NCBI GenBank assembly: GCA_043801445.1
Contig: JAZDMB010000051.1
Span: forward strand, 1-7,781
DNA length: 7,781 nucleotides
Source of the DNA: JAZDFP01 sp043801445
GTDB taxonomy: Bacteria > Planctomycetota > MHYJ01 > JACQXL01
Direction: 5' to 3'
The notes under the pieces are model-generated. The model was not told where the DNA came from. It made no database searches and saw nothing but the letters and a program-made list of their open reading frames with translations. Each line of letters opens with the position of its first letter. Position 1 is the stretch's first letter. This document shows positions 1 to 6,106 of the stretch, in pieces. The translations under genes and the position numbers were made by a program.

Positions 1-1862
1 CCTTGGAATCCACCGCCGGCATCTGCACCGCCGGTTGGTCCGGCTGAGGCGCCACGCGCTTTATTCGCCTCTTCGTATAATTTCTGTGCCAGCGTATGGC
101 TGGATTTGGTTAATTCTTCAGTTGCCTTCTTTATTTCAGCCGCATCGTCTTTATCTTTTACTTTCTTGAGTCGTTCAAGAGCGGCATTGATACTGCTTTT
201 TTCATCAGCACTTATTTTATCACCTAATTCAGACACGGTTTTTTCCGTGCTATAGATTAACTGGTCTGCCTGATTGCGAGCTTCGGCTAATAGCTTATTT
301 TGTTTATCCTGCTCGGCAAAATTCTCGGCATCTTTAACCATGTTCTGGATTTCTTTTTCGTTCAGACCGGAAGACGCCTGAATAACAATAGATTGTTTCT
401 TACCGGTAGCGATGTCTTTTGCAGACACATTAATAATGCCATTGGCATCAATATCAAAAGTAACCTCAATCTGAGGAATACCTCTGGGCGCAGACGGAAG
501 ACCGGCAAGCCGGAACCTGCCCAGCGTTCTGTTATTAGCCGCCATCTCGCGTTCGCCTTGTAAAATGTGTATTTCCACCTCAGTCTGGTTATCAGCCGCA
601 GTTGAGAATACCTCTTTTTTGCTGGTTGGAATAGTGGTATTGCGCGTAATAAGCGGTGTTCTGATACCTCCGAGCGTTTCTATACCGAGCGTCAACGGTG
701 TCACATCCAGCAATAAAACATCTTTGATATCTCCTTTAAGTACCGCGCCCTGGATAGCGGCGCCGACTGCCACCACTTCATCAGGATTGACACTGCGGTT
801 CGGTTCTTTCTTGAAGAATTCTTTGACTAATTCTTGGACTTTCGGGATTCTTGTAGAACCGCCGACCAGAACAACCTCGTTAAGTTCTTCAGGTTTCAGT
901 TTTGCATCTGCCAATGCCTGTTTACAAGGTTCAAGAGAAGATTTAAGCAGGTCTTCAACCAGTTGTTCAAATTTTGCTCTGGTGATAGTTATCTGAAGAT
1001 GTTTCGGACCGGTATTATCAGCCGTAATAAATGGCAGATTGATTTCGGTCTGGAGTGATGAAGACAATTCGCATTTAGCGCGTTCACAGGCTTCTTTAAG
1101 ACGCTGCAGAGCCATCTGGTCTTTTCTCAACTCGATACCTTCTTTTTTCTTGAATTCATCAGCCACATAGTTAATTAATCGTTGGTCAAAGTCATCGCCT
1201 CCCAAGTGAGTATTACCGTTAGTGGAAAGAACTTCCACAACGCCATCGCCGACTTCCAGGATGGAAACATCAAAAGTCCCGCCGCCCAGGTCATAGACAG
1301 CCACCTTTTCGTTTTTCTTCTTGTCCAGTCCGTAAGCCAGAGCCGCGGCGGTTGGTTCATTGATGATTCGCTTAACATCAAGCCCGGCGATTCTGCCTGC
1401 ATCCTTAGTGGCTTGCCGCTGGCTATCATTAAAATAAGCCGGAACGGTAATAACCGCATCGGTTACTTTTTCACCCAGATAAGCTTCGGCTGTTTCCTTA
1501 AGCTTCTGTAAAATCATCGCCGAGATTTCAGGCGGCGAATATTGTTTGCCTCTTGCTTCTACTTTAACGAGTTCATCAGGAGCCCCGACAACTTTATAAG
1601 GAACCATTTTTTCTTCCTGAGCAACCTCGGAGCGTCTGCGTCCCATAAATCGCTTGATAGAATATACCGTGTTAGCCGGATTAGTAATTGACTGGCGCAT
1701 GGCTAATTGACCGACTAAACGGTCGCCTTTATCGGTAAAAGCGACTACCGAAGGAGTCAGGCGGCCTCCTTCAGCGTTAGTAATAACTGTAGTCTCATTT
1801 CCTTCGCGGACCGCAACAACCGAAAGAGTAGTGCCCAAATCGATACCTATAGTTTTACCCAT
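1..1862 (-). CDS. dnaK: Molecular chaperone DnaK (Hsp70), C-terminus cut by window edge
   Basis: This is the ATP-driven cytoplasmic Hsp70 chaperone, which binds exposed hydrophobic peptides and works with DnaJ and GrpE (neither is in the window). Translating the minus strand from ATG at 1862 gives 620 codons with no stop. The nucleotide-binding domain shows GIDLGTT at residues 6-12, KRFMGRR with the conserved Lys70, VPAYFNDSQRQATKDAG at 140-156, NEPTAAALAYG at 168-178, DLGGGTFDVS at 191-200 and VLVGGSTRIP at 331-340. The linker DVLLLDVTPLTLG (381-393) leads to the substrate-binding domain and a helical lid. The Gly/Ala-rich tail is still open at base 1; since relatives are about 640 aa, roughly 20 residues are missing. 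Residue 13 is Leu where E. coli has Asn and eukaryotic Hsp70 has Tyr, so this site is variable. The start is fixed by a strong ribosome-binding site. No CIRCE operator was seen upstream. Confidence 0.98.
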   Translation of the reverse strand, partial: MGKTIGIDLGTTLSVVAVREGNETTVITNAEGGRLTPSVVAFTDKGDRLVGQLAMRQSITNPANTVYSIKRFMGRRRSEVAQEEKMVPYKVVGAPDELVKVEARGKQYSPPEISAMILQKLKETAEAYLGEKVTDAVITVPAYFNDSQRQATKDAGRIAGLDVKRIINEPTAAALAYGLDKKKNEKVAVYDLGGGTFDVSILEVGDGVVEVLSTNGNTHLGGDDFDQRLINYVADEFKKKEGIELRKDQMALQRLKEACERAKCELSSSLQTEINLPFITADNTGPKHLQITITRAKFEQLVEDLLKSSLEPCKQALADAKLKPEELNEVVLVGGSTRIPKVQELVKEFFKKEPNRSVNPDEVVAVGAAIQGAVLKGDIKDVLLLDVTPLTLGIETLGGIRTPLITRNTTIPTSKKEVFSTAADNQTEVEIHILQGEREMAANNRTLGRFRLAGLPSAPRGIPQIEVTFDIDANGIINVSAKDIATGKKQSIVIQASSGLNEKEIQNMVKDAENFAEQDKQNKLLAEARNQADQLIYSTEKTVSELGDKISADEKSSINAALERLKKVKDKDDAAEIKKATEELTKSSHTLAQKLYEEANKARGASAGPTGGADAGGGFQ

Positions 1863-1868
1863 AATTAT

Positions 1869-1877
1869 ACCTCCTTA
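1869..1877 (-). promoter_or_regulatory. Strong Shine-Dalgarno site of dnaK
   Basis: On the minus strand the bases read TAAGGAGGT, a nine-base match to the anti-Shine-Dalgarno end of 16S rRNA, six bases before ATG at 1862. It fixes the dnaK start. It is much stronger than anything before gmhA, plsY or gpsA, where I see no clear site. Confidence 0.9.
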
Positions 1878-1911
1878 CTTGCTGTTAGACCTTTGGTCGT
1901 TACAGCGAGTT

Positions 1912-1934
1912 ATCCCGACAGTATTTGTCGGGAT
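1912..1934 (-). repeat. Palindrome in the dnaK leader
   Basis: The perfect 9-bp arms ATCCCGACA (1912-1920) and TGTCGGGAT (1926-1934) are separated by five bases. The hairpin lies in the untranslated leader between the predicted dnaK transcription start and the ribosome-binding site. It has no T-run, so it does not look like an intrinsic terminator. It does not match the CIRCE (HrcA) operator TTAGCACTC-N9-GAGTGCTAA. The core TCCCGA...TCGGGA recurs inside the last gene at 7458-7474, so it may be one copy of a dispersed palindromic element. A role in mRNA stability or heat response is only possible, not shown. Confidence 0.7.
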
Positions 1935-1991
1935 TATCATTCTTATTTATGATAGATGTAAAGTATTTACTATCACTTTAGACAATTCATT

Positions 1992-2020
1992 ATTATGCAT
2001 TACAATAATAAGTTTGTCAA
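1992..2020 (-). promoter_or_regulatory. Sigma-70-type promoter of dnaK
   Basis: Read on the minus strand, there is a perfect -35 TTGACA (2020-2015), a 17-bp spacer and -10 CATAAT (1997-1992), five of six matches to TATAAT. Transcription would start near 1985, giving a leader of roughly 120 nt. The match is to the housekeeping sigma factor; I saw no obvious heat-shock sigma promoter. Confidence 0.75.
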
Positions 2021-2041
2021 TATTTTTAGATATTGTTTAAG

Positions 2042-2070
2042 TTGACACGGTTAAAGATTGATAATAATAT
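2042..2070 (+). promoter_or_regulatory. Probable promoter of the gmhA-plsY-gpsA operon
   Basis: There is a perfect -35 TTGACA at 2042-2047, a 17-bp spacer and TAATAT at 2065-2070 (four of six matches). It diverges from the dnaK promoter: the two -35 boxes are only 21 bp apart. Transcription would start near 2077, giving gmhA a leader of about 140 nt that contains the repeat at 2096-2201. Confidence 0.55.
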
Positions 2071-2095
2071 AATTAAAAACTACAAAAACAAGAGG

Positions 2096-2201
2096 AACAC
2101 GAATATCACGAATGAGGCGAATCTGCCTGACTGTGTCATTCAGGCGGGTAGCGCGAATATTAATATAATTTATTATTTGTTAGATTCGTTCTATTCGTGT
2201 T
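2096..2201. repeat. Imperfect inverted repeat with nested hairpin in the gmhA leader
   Basis: The outer arms are AACACGAATA (2096-2105) with TATTCGTGTT (2192-2201), extended inward after a two-base mismatch by ACGAAT (2108-2113) with ATTCGT (2184-2189). Inside is a second hairpin, GCCTGA (2125-2130) with TCAGGC (2140-2145). The 'acgaat' word also repeats directly at the left end. This has the look of a small dispersed intergenic element rather than an operator. It covers most of the gmhA leader, so in RNA it would form a long stem ending about 16 nt before the start codon. Confidence 0.65.
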
Positions 2202-2217
2202 TATACTTTCCTATACT

Positions 2218-2793
2218 ATGAAAAATATATTGAAAGAAATTAATACGCGTCTTATAGAAGCCGCAGAAACAAAATATCTGTTGCTCTCGCAGGCGGAAGT
2301 TATTTCTGAAATAGCGATAAAGATTATCAGCGTATTAAAAAGAGGCAATAAAATTATATTATTCGGGAATGGAGGCAGCGCCGCAGACGCCCAGCATATC
2401 GCCGCAGAAATAGTGGGTTGTTTCAGCCGTCCCAAACGAAGGGCATTGCCGGCTACCGTCCTTACTGCTAATACTTCTACTATTACTGCCATTGCCAATG
2501 ATTATGGATTTGAGAATGTATTCTCTCGTCAGGTCGAAGGGCTGGTTAATAAAGGCGATGTGGTAATTGCCTTATCAACCAGTGGAAATTCTCCCAATGT
2601 AGTGAAAGGTGTCAGAGCAGCCCGGCAACGCGGCGCTTTTACTATCGGCTTCGCAGGCAACAAAAAATCACTATTAAGAAAATCTGTTCATCTCTGTTTA
2701 TCCGCCCCTTCTGATATAACTGCTCGTATCCAGGAATGCCATATTACTGTCGGTCATATTATTTGCGAGATGATTGATAAAGAGTTTAAGTAA
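2218..2793 (+). CDS. gmhA: Phosphoheptose isomerase (sedoheptulose-7-phosphate isomerase), SIS domain
   Basis: GmhA converts D-sedoheptulose 7-phosphate to D-glycero-D-manno-heptose 7-phosphate, the first step of ADP-heptose synthesis for LPS inner core or S-layer glycans. The 191-aa product has the usual family length and one SIS domain. GNGGSAADAQHIAAE spans residues 50-64, TSTITAIANDYGFE 86-99, ALSTSGNSPNV 118-128, and ARIQECHITVGHIICE 169-184. His60, Glu64, Gln172 and His180 fall where the zinc and catalytic ligands of characterised GmhA proteins lie, so the enzyme should be active. I chose ATG at 2218; an in-frame GTG at 2197 would add seven residues encoded by the arm of an inverted repeat, which is unlikely. 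No clear Shine-Dalgarno site precedes either. It is followed 33 bp later by plsY. DiaA-like SIS proteins are the main alternative, but the zinc ligands favour GmhA. Confidence 0.9.
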   Translation: MKNILKEINTRLIEAAETKYLLLSQAEVISEIAIKIISVLKRGNKIILFGNGGSAADAQHIAAEIVGCFSRPKRRALPATVLTANTSTITAIANDYGFENVFSRQVEGLVNKGDVVIALSTSGNSPNVVKGVRAARQRGAFTIGFAGNKKSLLRKSVHLCLSAPSDITARIQECHITVGHIICEMIDKEFK

Positions 2794-2820
2794 GCGGATT
2801 AAGCGGATAAAGCAGATTAA
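2790..2820. repeat. Short degenerate tandem repeat between gmhA and plsY
   Basis: Three imperfect copies of a 9-10 bp unit (aagcggatt, aagcggataa, agcagattaa) fill nearly the whole gap between the gmhA stop (2791-2793) and the plsY start (2827). There is no hairpin, terminator or ribosome-binding site here, which is consistent with co-transcription. Confidence 0.6.
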
Positions 2821-2826
2821 ATACTG

Positions 2827-3495
2827 ATGATTTATTATATTATTTATGCTGTTGTAGGTTATTTAATAGGTTCTATACCTTTCGGCTATATCTTAGTCAA
2901 ATTGATAAAGGGAATAGATATCAGGACAGTTGGAAGCGGTAACACCGGCGCGACTAATGTAGGACGGATTGCAGGACTAAAGTGGGGCATGCTATGCTTT
3001 TTATTGGATTTAGATAAAGGATTCTTGCCGACACTGGCAATTTTATTTATCCATCCCTCTTTAATAGGAACAGTTAATATAAATATGACGGATGGATTAT
3101 CTATAGGATTAGGTATTATAGTCGGTCATCTTTTCCCGCTTTATCTCGGTTTTAGAGGCGGTAAAGGCGTAGCAACCAGCCTTGGCGTATTTTGGGCGCT
3201 GGCATTGATTCCGACTACCATTGCGGTTATTATTTGGGGTTTATTCTTCATATTATTGCGCTATATATCTTTAGCATCCATTATTGCGGCTATTTCATTG
3301 CCTATAAGTTTTTGGTTTATGGCAAATTTGCATCCACGGCTTTGGGAGCCTCCTGTAATGATTAGTTGTATACTTGTTGCCCTCTTAATTATTATCCGTC
3401 ATATTCCCAATATCAAAAGATTGATTAAAGGAACAGAGCCGAAGGTGAAACTATGGGGAAAGAGTAAAGATGAAAGAACAGAGATGAAAGCGTAA
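2827..3495 (+). CDS. plsY: Glycerol-3-phosphate acyltransferase PlsY
   Basis: PlsY is an inner-membrane enzyme that transfers the acyl group from acyl-phosphate (made by PlsX) to position 1 of glycerol-3-phosphate, giving lysophosphatidic acid, the first committed step of phospholipid synthesis. All three family motifs are present: SGNTGATNVGR (residues 37-47), GGKGVAT (111-117) and RHIPNIKRLIKGTEPK (191-206). DLDKG (61-65) and SIPFGYILVKL (16-26) are also typical. Hydrophobic stretches near 5-25, 52-78, 91-108, 120-145, 147-168 and 177-190 fit the polytopic fold. At 222 aa it is slightly long: the charged tail after residue 207 is encoded by the repeat at 3466-3530 and is probably not functional. 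No strong ribosome-binding site precedes ATG at 2827. gpsA, which makes its substrate, lies 45 bp downstream, a common pairing. Confidence 0.95.
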   Translation: MIYYIIYAVVGYLIGSIPFGYILVKLIKGIDIRTVGSGNTGATNVGRIAGLKWGMLCFLLDLDKGFLPTLAILFIHPSLIGTVNINMTDGLSIGLGIIVGHLFPLYLGFRGGKGVATSLGVFWALALIPTTIAVIIWGLFFILLRYISLASIIAAISLPISFWFMANLHPRLWEPPVMISCILVALLIIIRHIPNIKRLIKGTEPKVKLWGKSKDERTEMKA

Positions 3496-3530
3496 ATACT
3501 TTCATCTTTTATTTCTCATCTATCATCTTT
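3466..3530. repeat. Imperfect inverted repeat overlapping the plsY 3' end
   Basis: The word AAGATGAAAG occurs at 3467-3476, with GAGATGAAAG at 3481-3490, and the complementary words CTTTCATCTTTT (3499-3510), CTCATC (3515-3520) and TCATCTTT (3523-3530) follow. The best stem is AGATGAAAG (3482-3490) with CTTTCATCT (3499-3507), nine pairs around an eight-base loop that holds the plsY stop codon. A T-rich run follows, but the stem is AT-rich, so at most it is a weak terminator or a transcript-stabilising hairpin between plsY and gpsA. Confidence 0.55.
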
Positions 3531-3540
3531 TAAGATTACT

Positions 3541-4560
3541 ATGAATATTCTTATTCTCGGTGATGGCGGTTGGGGAACTGCGATTGCTTTATTATTGCAT
3601 CACAATGGTCATAAAGTCACTATCTGGAGTAAATTCCCTGATTATGCCGAATATTTAAGGAAGCACAGAGAAAATACCAAATTCCTGCCCGGTGTTAAGA
3701 TAGCACAATCAATTAATATTACTTGTAACCTGAAACTTGAAACTTATAACTTAATTATAATGGCTGTTCCAACCCAGTATTGCCGCTCAGTACTTGAAGA
3801 TATGAGAAATTCGTTCTACGCTCGGAGTTTACCCCGCCTTTTGCGGGGCTCTACGCTTCCCCCTATTGTTTCCGTAGCCAAAGGCATAGAGCAAGAAACC
3901 CTGAAACGGCCGAGTCAAATAATTCAAGAGGTATTAAATTACCCCAAAGATAAAATCGCAGTCCTATCAGGACCGAGCCATGCTGAAGAAGTCGCCCGCA
4001 AGAAACCTGCCAGCGTGGTGGTTGCATCAAGCAACAAAAAACTGGCTATAGAATTACAACACATTTTCAGGAATGAATATTTCAGGGTTTATACCCAGAG
4101 TGATGTTATCGGCGTGGAGATTTCGGCAGCGGTAAAAAATATCATCGCCATTGCCGCAGGTATCTGTGACGGGCTTAAGCTGGGTGATAATGCCAAATCG
4201 GCTTTGTTGACCAGAGGTATGGTGGAGATTACCAGATTAGGCGAGGCAATGGGCGGCAAAAAATTAACCTTTTACGGACTGGCAGGTATCGGAGACTTAA
4301 TCACGACCTGTATCTCAATCCACGGCAGAAATCGCGCAGTCGGAATGCGAATCGGACAAGGCGAGACTCTCCGGCAAATACTTAAATCCATGCAGCAGGT
4401 TGCCGAAGGGGTCCGGACTACACAGGCGGTAATGAAATTAGCCGTGAAATATAAAATAGAAATGCCGATTACCAAAGAAGTTTATAATATACTCTTCAAG
4501 AACAAAAATCCGCTCAAAGCAGTTTATCATCTAATGACCAGACAACCAAAATCTGAATAA
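3541..4560 (+). CDS. gpsA: Glycerol-3-phosphate dehydrogenase [NAD(P)+] GpsA
   Basis: GpsA is a cytoplasmic enzyme that reduces dihydroxyacetone phosphate to sn-glycerol 3-phosphate, the substrate of PlsY encoded just upstream. The 339-aa product has normal family length. The N-terminal dinucleotide-binding domain begins ILILGDGGWGTA (residues 3-13) and continues with IIMAVPTQ (72-79), SVAKGIEQ (111-118) and LSGPSHAEEVA (142-152). The catalytic C-terminal domain shows SAAVKNIIAIAAGICDG (195-211, with the conserved Lys199), TRGMVEITRLG (224-234), FYGLAGIGDLITTC (244-257), and HGRNRAVG (261-268). Between VLEDMR (84-89) and PIVSVAKG (108-115) lies an abnormal segment (about residues 90-107), rich in Arg and Leu, encoded by a palindromic element. 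Relatives have a shorter surface loop there, by my recollection about nine residues. The frame stays open, so the enzyme is probably still functional. No clear ribosome-binding site is visible. Confidence 0.95.
   Translation: MNILILGDGGWGTAIALLLHHNGHKVTIWSKFPDYAEYLRKHRENTKFLPGVKIAQSINITCNLKLETYNLIIMAVPTQYCRSVLEDMRNSFYARSLPRLLRGSTLPPIVSVAKGIEQETLKRPSQIIQEVLNYPKDKIAVLSGPSHAEEVARKKPASVVVASSNKKLAIELQHIFRNEYFRVYTQSDVIGVEISAAVKNIIAIAAGICDGLKLGDNAKSALLTRGMVEITRLGEAMGGKKLTFYGLAGIGDLITTCISIHGRNRAVGMRIGQGETLRQILKSMQQVAEGVRTTQAVMKLAVKYKIEMPITKEVYNILFKNKNPLKAVYHLMTRQPKSE
3809..3861. repeat. Palindromic element inserted in frame within gpsA
   Basis: CCCCGC (3832-3837), a five-base loop and GCGGGG (3843-3848) form a perfect GC-rich hairpin inside AT-rich coding sequence. 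The hairpin is bracketed by direct copies of TCTACGCT at 3815-3822 and 3850-3857, 35 bp apart. The encoded residues do not look like GpsA, while sequence on both sides does. This resembles the in-frame palindromic elements described in Rickettsia genes (RPEs), although I recognise no particular family. The exact ends are uncertain. Confidence 0.65.
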
Positions 4561-4563
4561 CAG

Positions 4564-4671
4564 TTTCCTGTCAGGGAAAGTAGCAACGACCGAAGGGAGT
4601 CCCGTTCCTAATGGGACTACTTCCTTGATGCTCGCCCCGTAAGGGGGCAGAGGGGCGAATCCCGTGAGGGA
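4564..4671. repeat. Cluster of GC-rich palindromes between gpsA and the RCC1-like gene
   Basis: Four hairpins follow each other directly after the gpsA stop: TTTCC (4564-4568) with GGAAA (4575-4579); AGTCCC (4598-4603) with GGGACT (4613-4618); TCGCCCC (4632-4638) with GGGGCGA (4652-4658), with the alternative GCCCC (4634-4638) and GGGGC (4644-4648); and TCCC (4660-4663) with GGGA (4668-4671). None has a T-run, so a classical intrinsic terminator is not evident. The arrangement is like clustered REP-type elements and may block transcription or protect the operon's 3' end. I do not recognise a known structured RNA. Confidence 0.6.
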
Positions 4672-4704
4672 CAACATACCGCCCAACATATTTCAATTTT
4701 CCAC

Positions 4705-4733
4705 TTGACAGATTATAAATGTAGCTGTATATT
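4705..4733 (+). promoter_or_regulatory. Sigma-70 promoter of the RCC1-like gene
   Basis: A perfect -35 TTGACA (4705-4710), a 17-bp spacer and -10 TATATT (4728-4733, five of six) predict a transcription start near 4740. This rules against the in-frame TTG at 4705 as start codon and supports ATG at 4762. The gene would therefore be transcribed separately from the gmhA-plsY-gpsA operon. Confidence 0.8.
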
Positions 4734-4761
4734 TACAGCATTCCCAAAGCAGGAATGTAAT

Positions 4762-6033
4762 ATGAATAGAATTAGTAACATCCTCAAACATTCGTATATT
4801 CTTAGTGTCGCGAAAATCGTACTGATTGTTTTAGTATTAGGTATTCTTTCCACTGGCTTTGACTGGGAAAGTAAGAGTGGTAGCAGTGGTGAATGTTCGG
4901 CTGATAGAATAGGTTCTTCTTATGCCCTCAAGGCGGATGGCACCTTATGGGCTTGGGGCCTGAATAACTATGGTCAATTAGGTAATGGGACATATACAGA
5001 TAAGAATGTGCCTACCCAGATAACAGGGACTAATTGGTCATCCATTGCAACGAGTAGGTCGCACTCTTTAGCCCTTAAGACAGATGGCACCTTGTGGGCT
5101 TGGGGCTGGAATGACGTTGGTCAATTAGGTGATGGAACATATACAGATAAAAATGTGCCTACTCAGATAACAGGGACTAATTGGTCAGCCATTGCAGTCG
5201 GTGTAGCGTATTCTTTAGCCCTCAAGACTGACAACACCTTGTGGGCTTGGGGCTTGAATTACTATGGTGAATTAGGTGATGGAACAACTATCTCCAGAAC
5301 TACCCCAACTCAGATAGGTTTAGATGCTAATTGGTCAGCCATTGCAGCTGGTGGAGGTTCTTCTATAGCCCTCAAGACTGACGGCACCCTGTGGGCGTGG
5401 GGCTGGAATGACGTTGGTCAATTAGGTGATGGAACATATACAGATAAAAATGTGCCTACTCAGATAACAGGGACTAATTGGTCAGCCATTGCATCAGGTT
5501 TGTACCACTCTTTAGCTCTTAAGACCGATAATACCTTGTGGTCTTGGGGTGGGAATTACTATGGTGAATTAGGTGATGGAACATATACATATAAGAATGT
5601 GCCTACCCAGATAACAGGGACTGATTGGTCAGCCATTGCAGCTGGTGGAGGTTCTTCTATAGCCCTCAAGACTGACGGCACCCTGTGGGCGTGGGGTAAT
5701 AATAACTCTGGTCAATTAGGTGATGGGACTTCGGGATACTACCGGGCTACGGGAGGAAGTAAAGTGGGTTGTTTTAGACGTGTATCAACCGGTTCGTCAG
5801 AAACTTACGTTAATAATTATAAATGTATTCCTACAAAGATTGGAACAGATTTAAACTGGTTAGTAATATCACCCGGTCTAACAGATCATACCGTAGCCAT
5901 CAAGACCGACGGCACACTTTGGTCTTGGGGAAGTAATGAGTATGGTCAATTAGGTGATGGAACAAATACTCAGAGACTTATTCCAACTAAGATAGGAACT
6001 GATACGAACTGGTCTAAAATTTCTGCGGATTGA
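4762..6033 (+). CDS. Exported RCC1-like seven-bladed beta-propeller protein
   Basis: The 423-aa product starts with a basic N-terminus and a hydrophobic segment (about residues 14-33), which is a signal peptide or membrane anchor. Seven RCC1-type repeats follow, each beginning LW(A/S)WG at residues 62, 111, 160, 210, 259, 308 and 386, usually 49-50 residues apart, with the pattern GxLGDGT...P(T)QI...W..IA.G..(H/S)S.ALKTDGT. The last repeat stops at WSKISAD, while the N-terminus supplies SADRIGSSYALKADGT, so the two ends together complete blade seven, the usual velcro closure of propellers; the gene is thus not truncated. Blade six has about 28 extra residues (324-352), with Cys337 and Cys355 nearby, perhaps a disulfide. 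AGGA at 4751-4754 precedes ATG by seven bases. Such proteins generally serve as binding platforms outside the cytoplasm; the ligand is unknown. I see no terminator after the stop. Confidence 0.88.
   Translation: MNRISNILKHSYILSVAKIVLIVLVLGILSTGFDWESKSGSSGECSADRIGSSYALKADGTLWAWGLNNYGQLGNGTYTDKNVPTQITGTNWSSIATSRSHSLALKTDGTLWAWGWNDVGQLGDGTYTDKNVPTQITGTNWSAIAVGVAYSLALKTDNTLWAWGLNYYGELGDGTTISRTTPTQIGLDANWSAIAAGGGSSIALKTDGTLWAWGWNDVGQLGDGTYTDKNVPTQITGTNWSAIASGLYHSLALKTDNTLWSWGGNYYGELGDGTYTYKNVPTQITGTDWSAIAAGGGSSIALKTDGTLWAWGNNNSGQLGDGTSGYYRATGGSKVGCFRRVSTGSSETYVNNYKCIPTKIGTDLNWLVISPGLTDHTVAIKTDGTLWSWGSNEYGQLGDGTNTQRLIPTKIGTDTNWSKISAD
4942..6020 (+). repeat. Internal tandem repeats of the RCC1-like gene, about 147-150 bp each
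   Basis: Seven coding repeats lie head to tail. By eye, 96 bp of repeat two (5101-5196) and repeat four (5398-5493) are identical, synonymous sites included. A second long match joins the end of repeat three (from about 5332) to the end of repeat five (from about 5626). The alternating pairs 2/4 and 3/5 suggest that a two-repeat block of about 297 bp was duplicated recently or that the copies exchange sequence. Repeats six and seven are more divergent. Confidence 0.85.
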
Positions 6034-6106
6034 TGATTGCAATTCCAGCGATACAATGGTGTAAATAGATTGTGACACACACGACCAGAGCTAATGTCTA
6101 ATCCAT

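Noticed and set aside
300..1511. Plus- and minus-strand open frames overlapping dnaK
   Set aside because: They lie entirely inside the well-conserved dnaK coding sequence in other frames and show no family features or ribosome-binding sites.
1880..2040. CIRCE/HrcA operator upstream of dnaK
   Set aside because: The only strong palindrome (ATCCCGACA/TGTCGGGAT) does not match TTAGCACTC-N9-GAGTGCTAA in sequence or spacing.
2197..2217. GTG start at 2197 for gmhA
   Set aside because: The extra residues are encoded by an inverted-repeat arm, and GmhA proteins normally begin near the ATG at 2218.
4561..4704. Riboswitch or intrinsic terminator
   Set aside because: None of the hairpins is followed by a T-run, and I recognise no known riboswitch core.
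4705..4761. TTG start at 4705 for the RCC1-like gene
   Set aside because: That TTG is the -35 box of a near-consensus promoter; ATG 4762 has an AGGA site and begins a proper signal peptide.
6000..6060. Frameshift or truncation at the end of the RCC1-like gene
   Set aside because: No RCC1-like sequence follows in any frame, and the N-terminus supplies the missing strand of blade seven.
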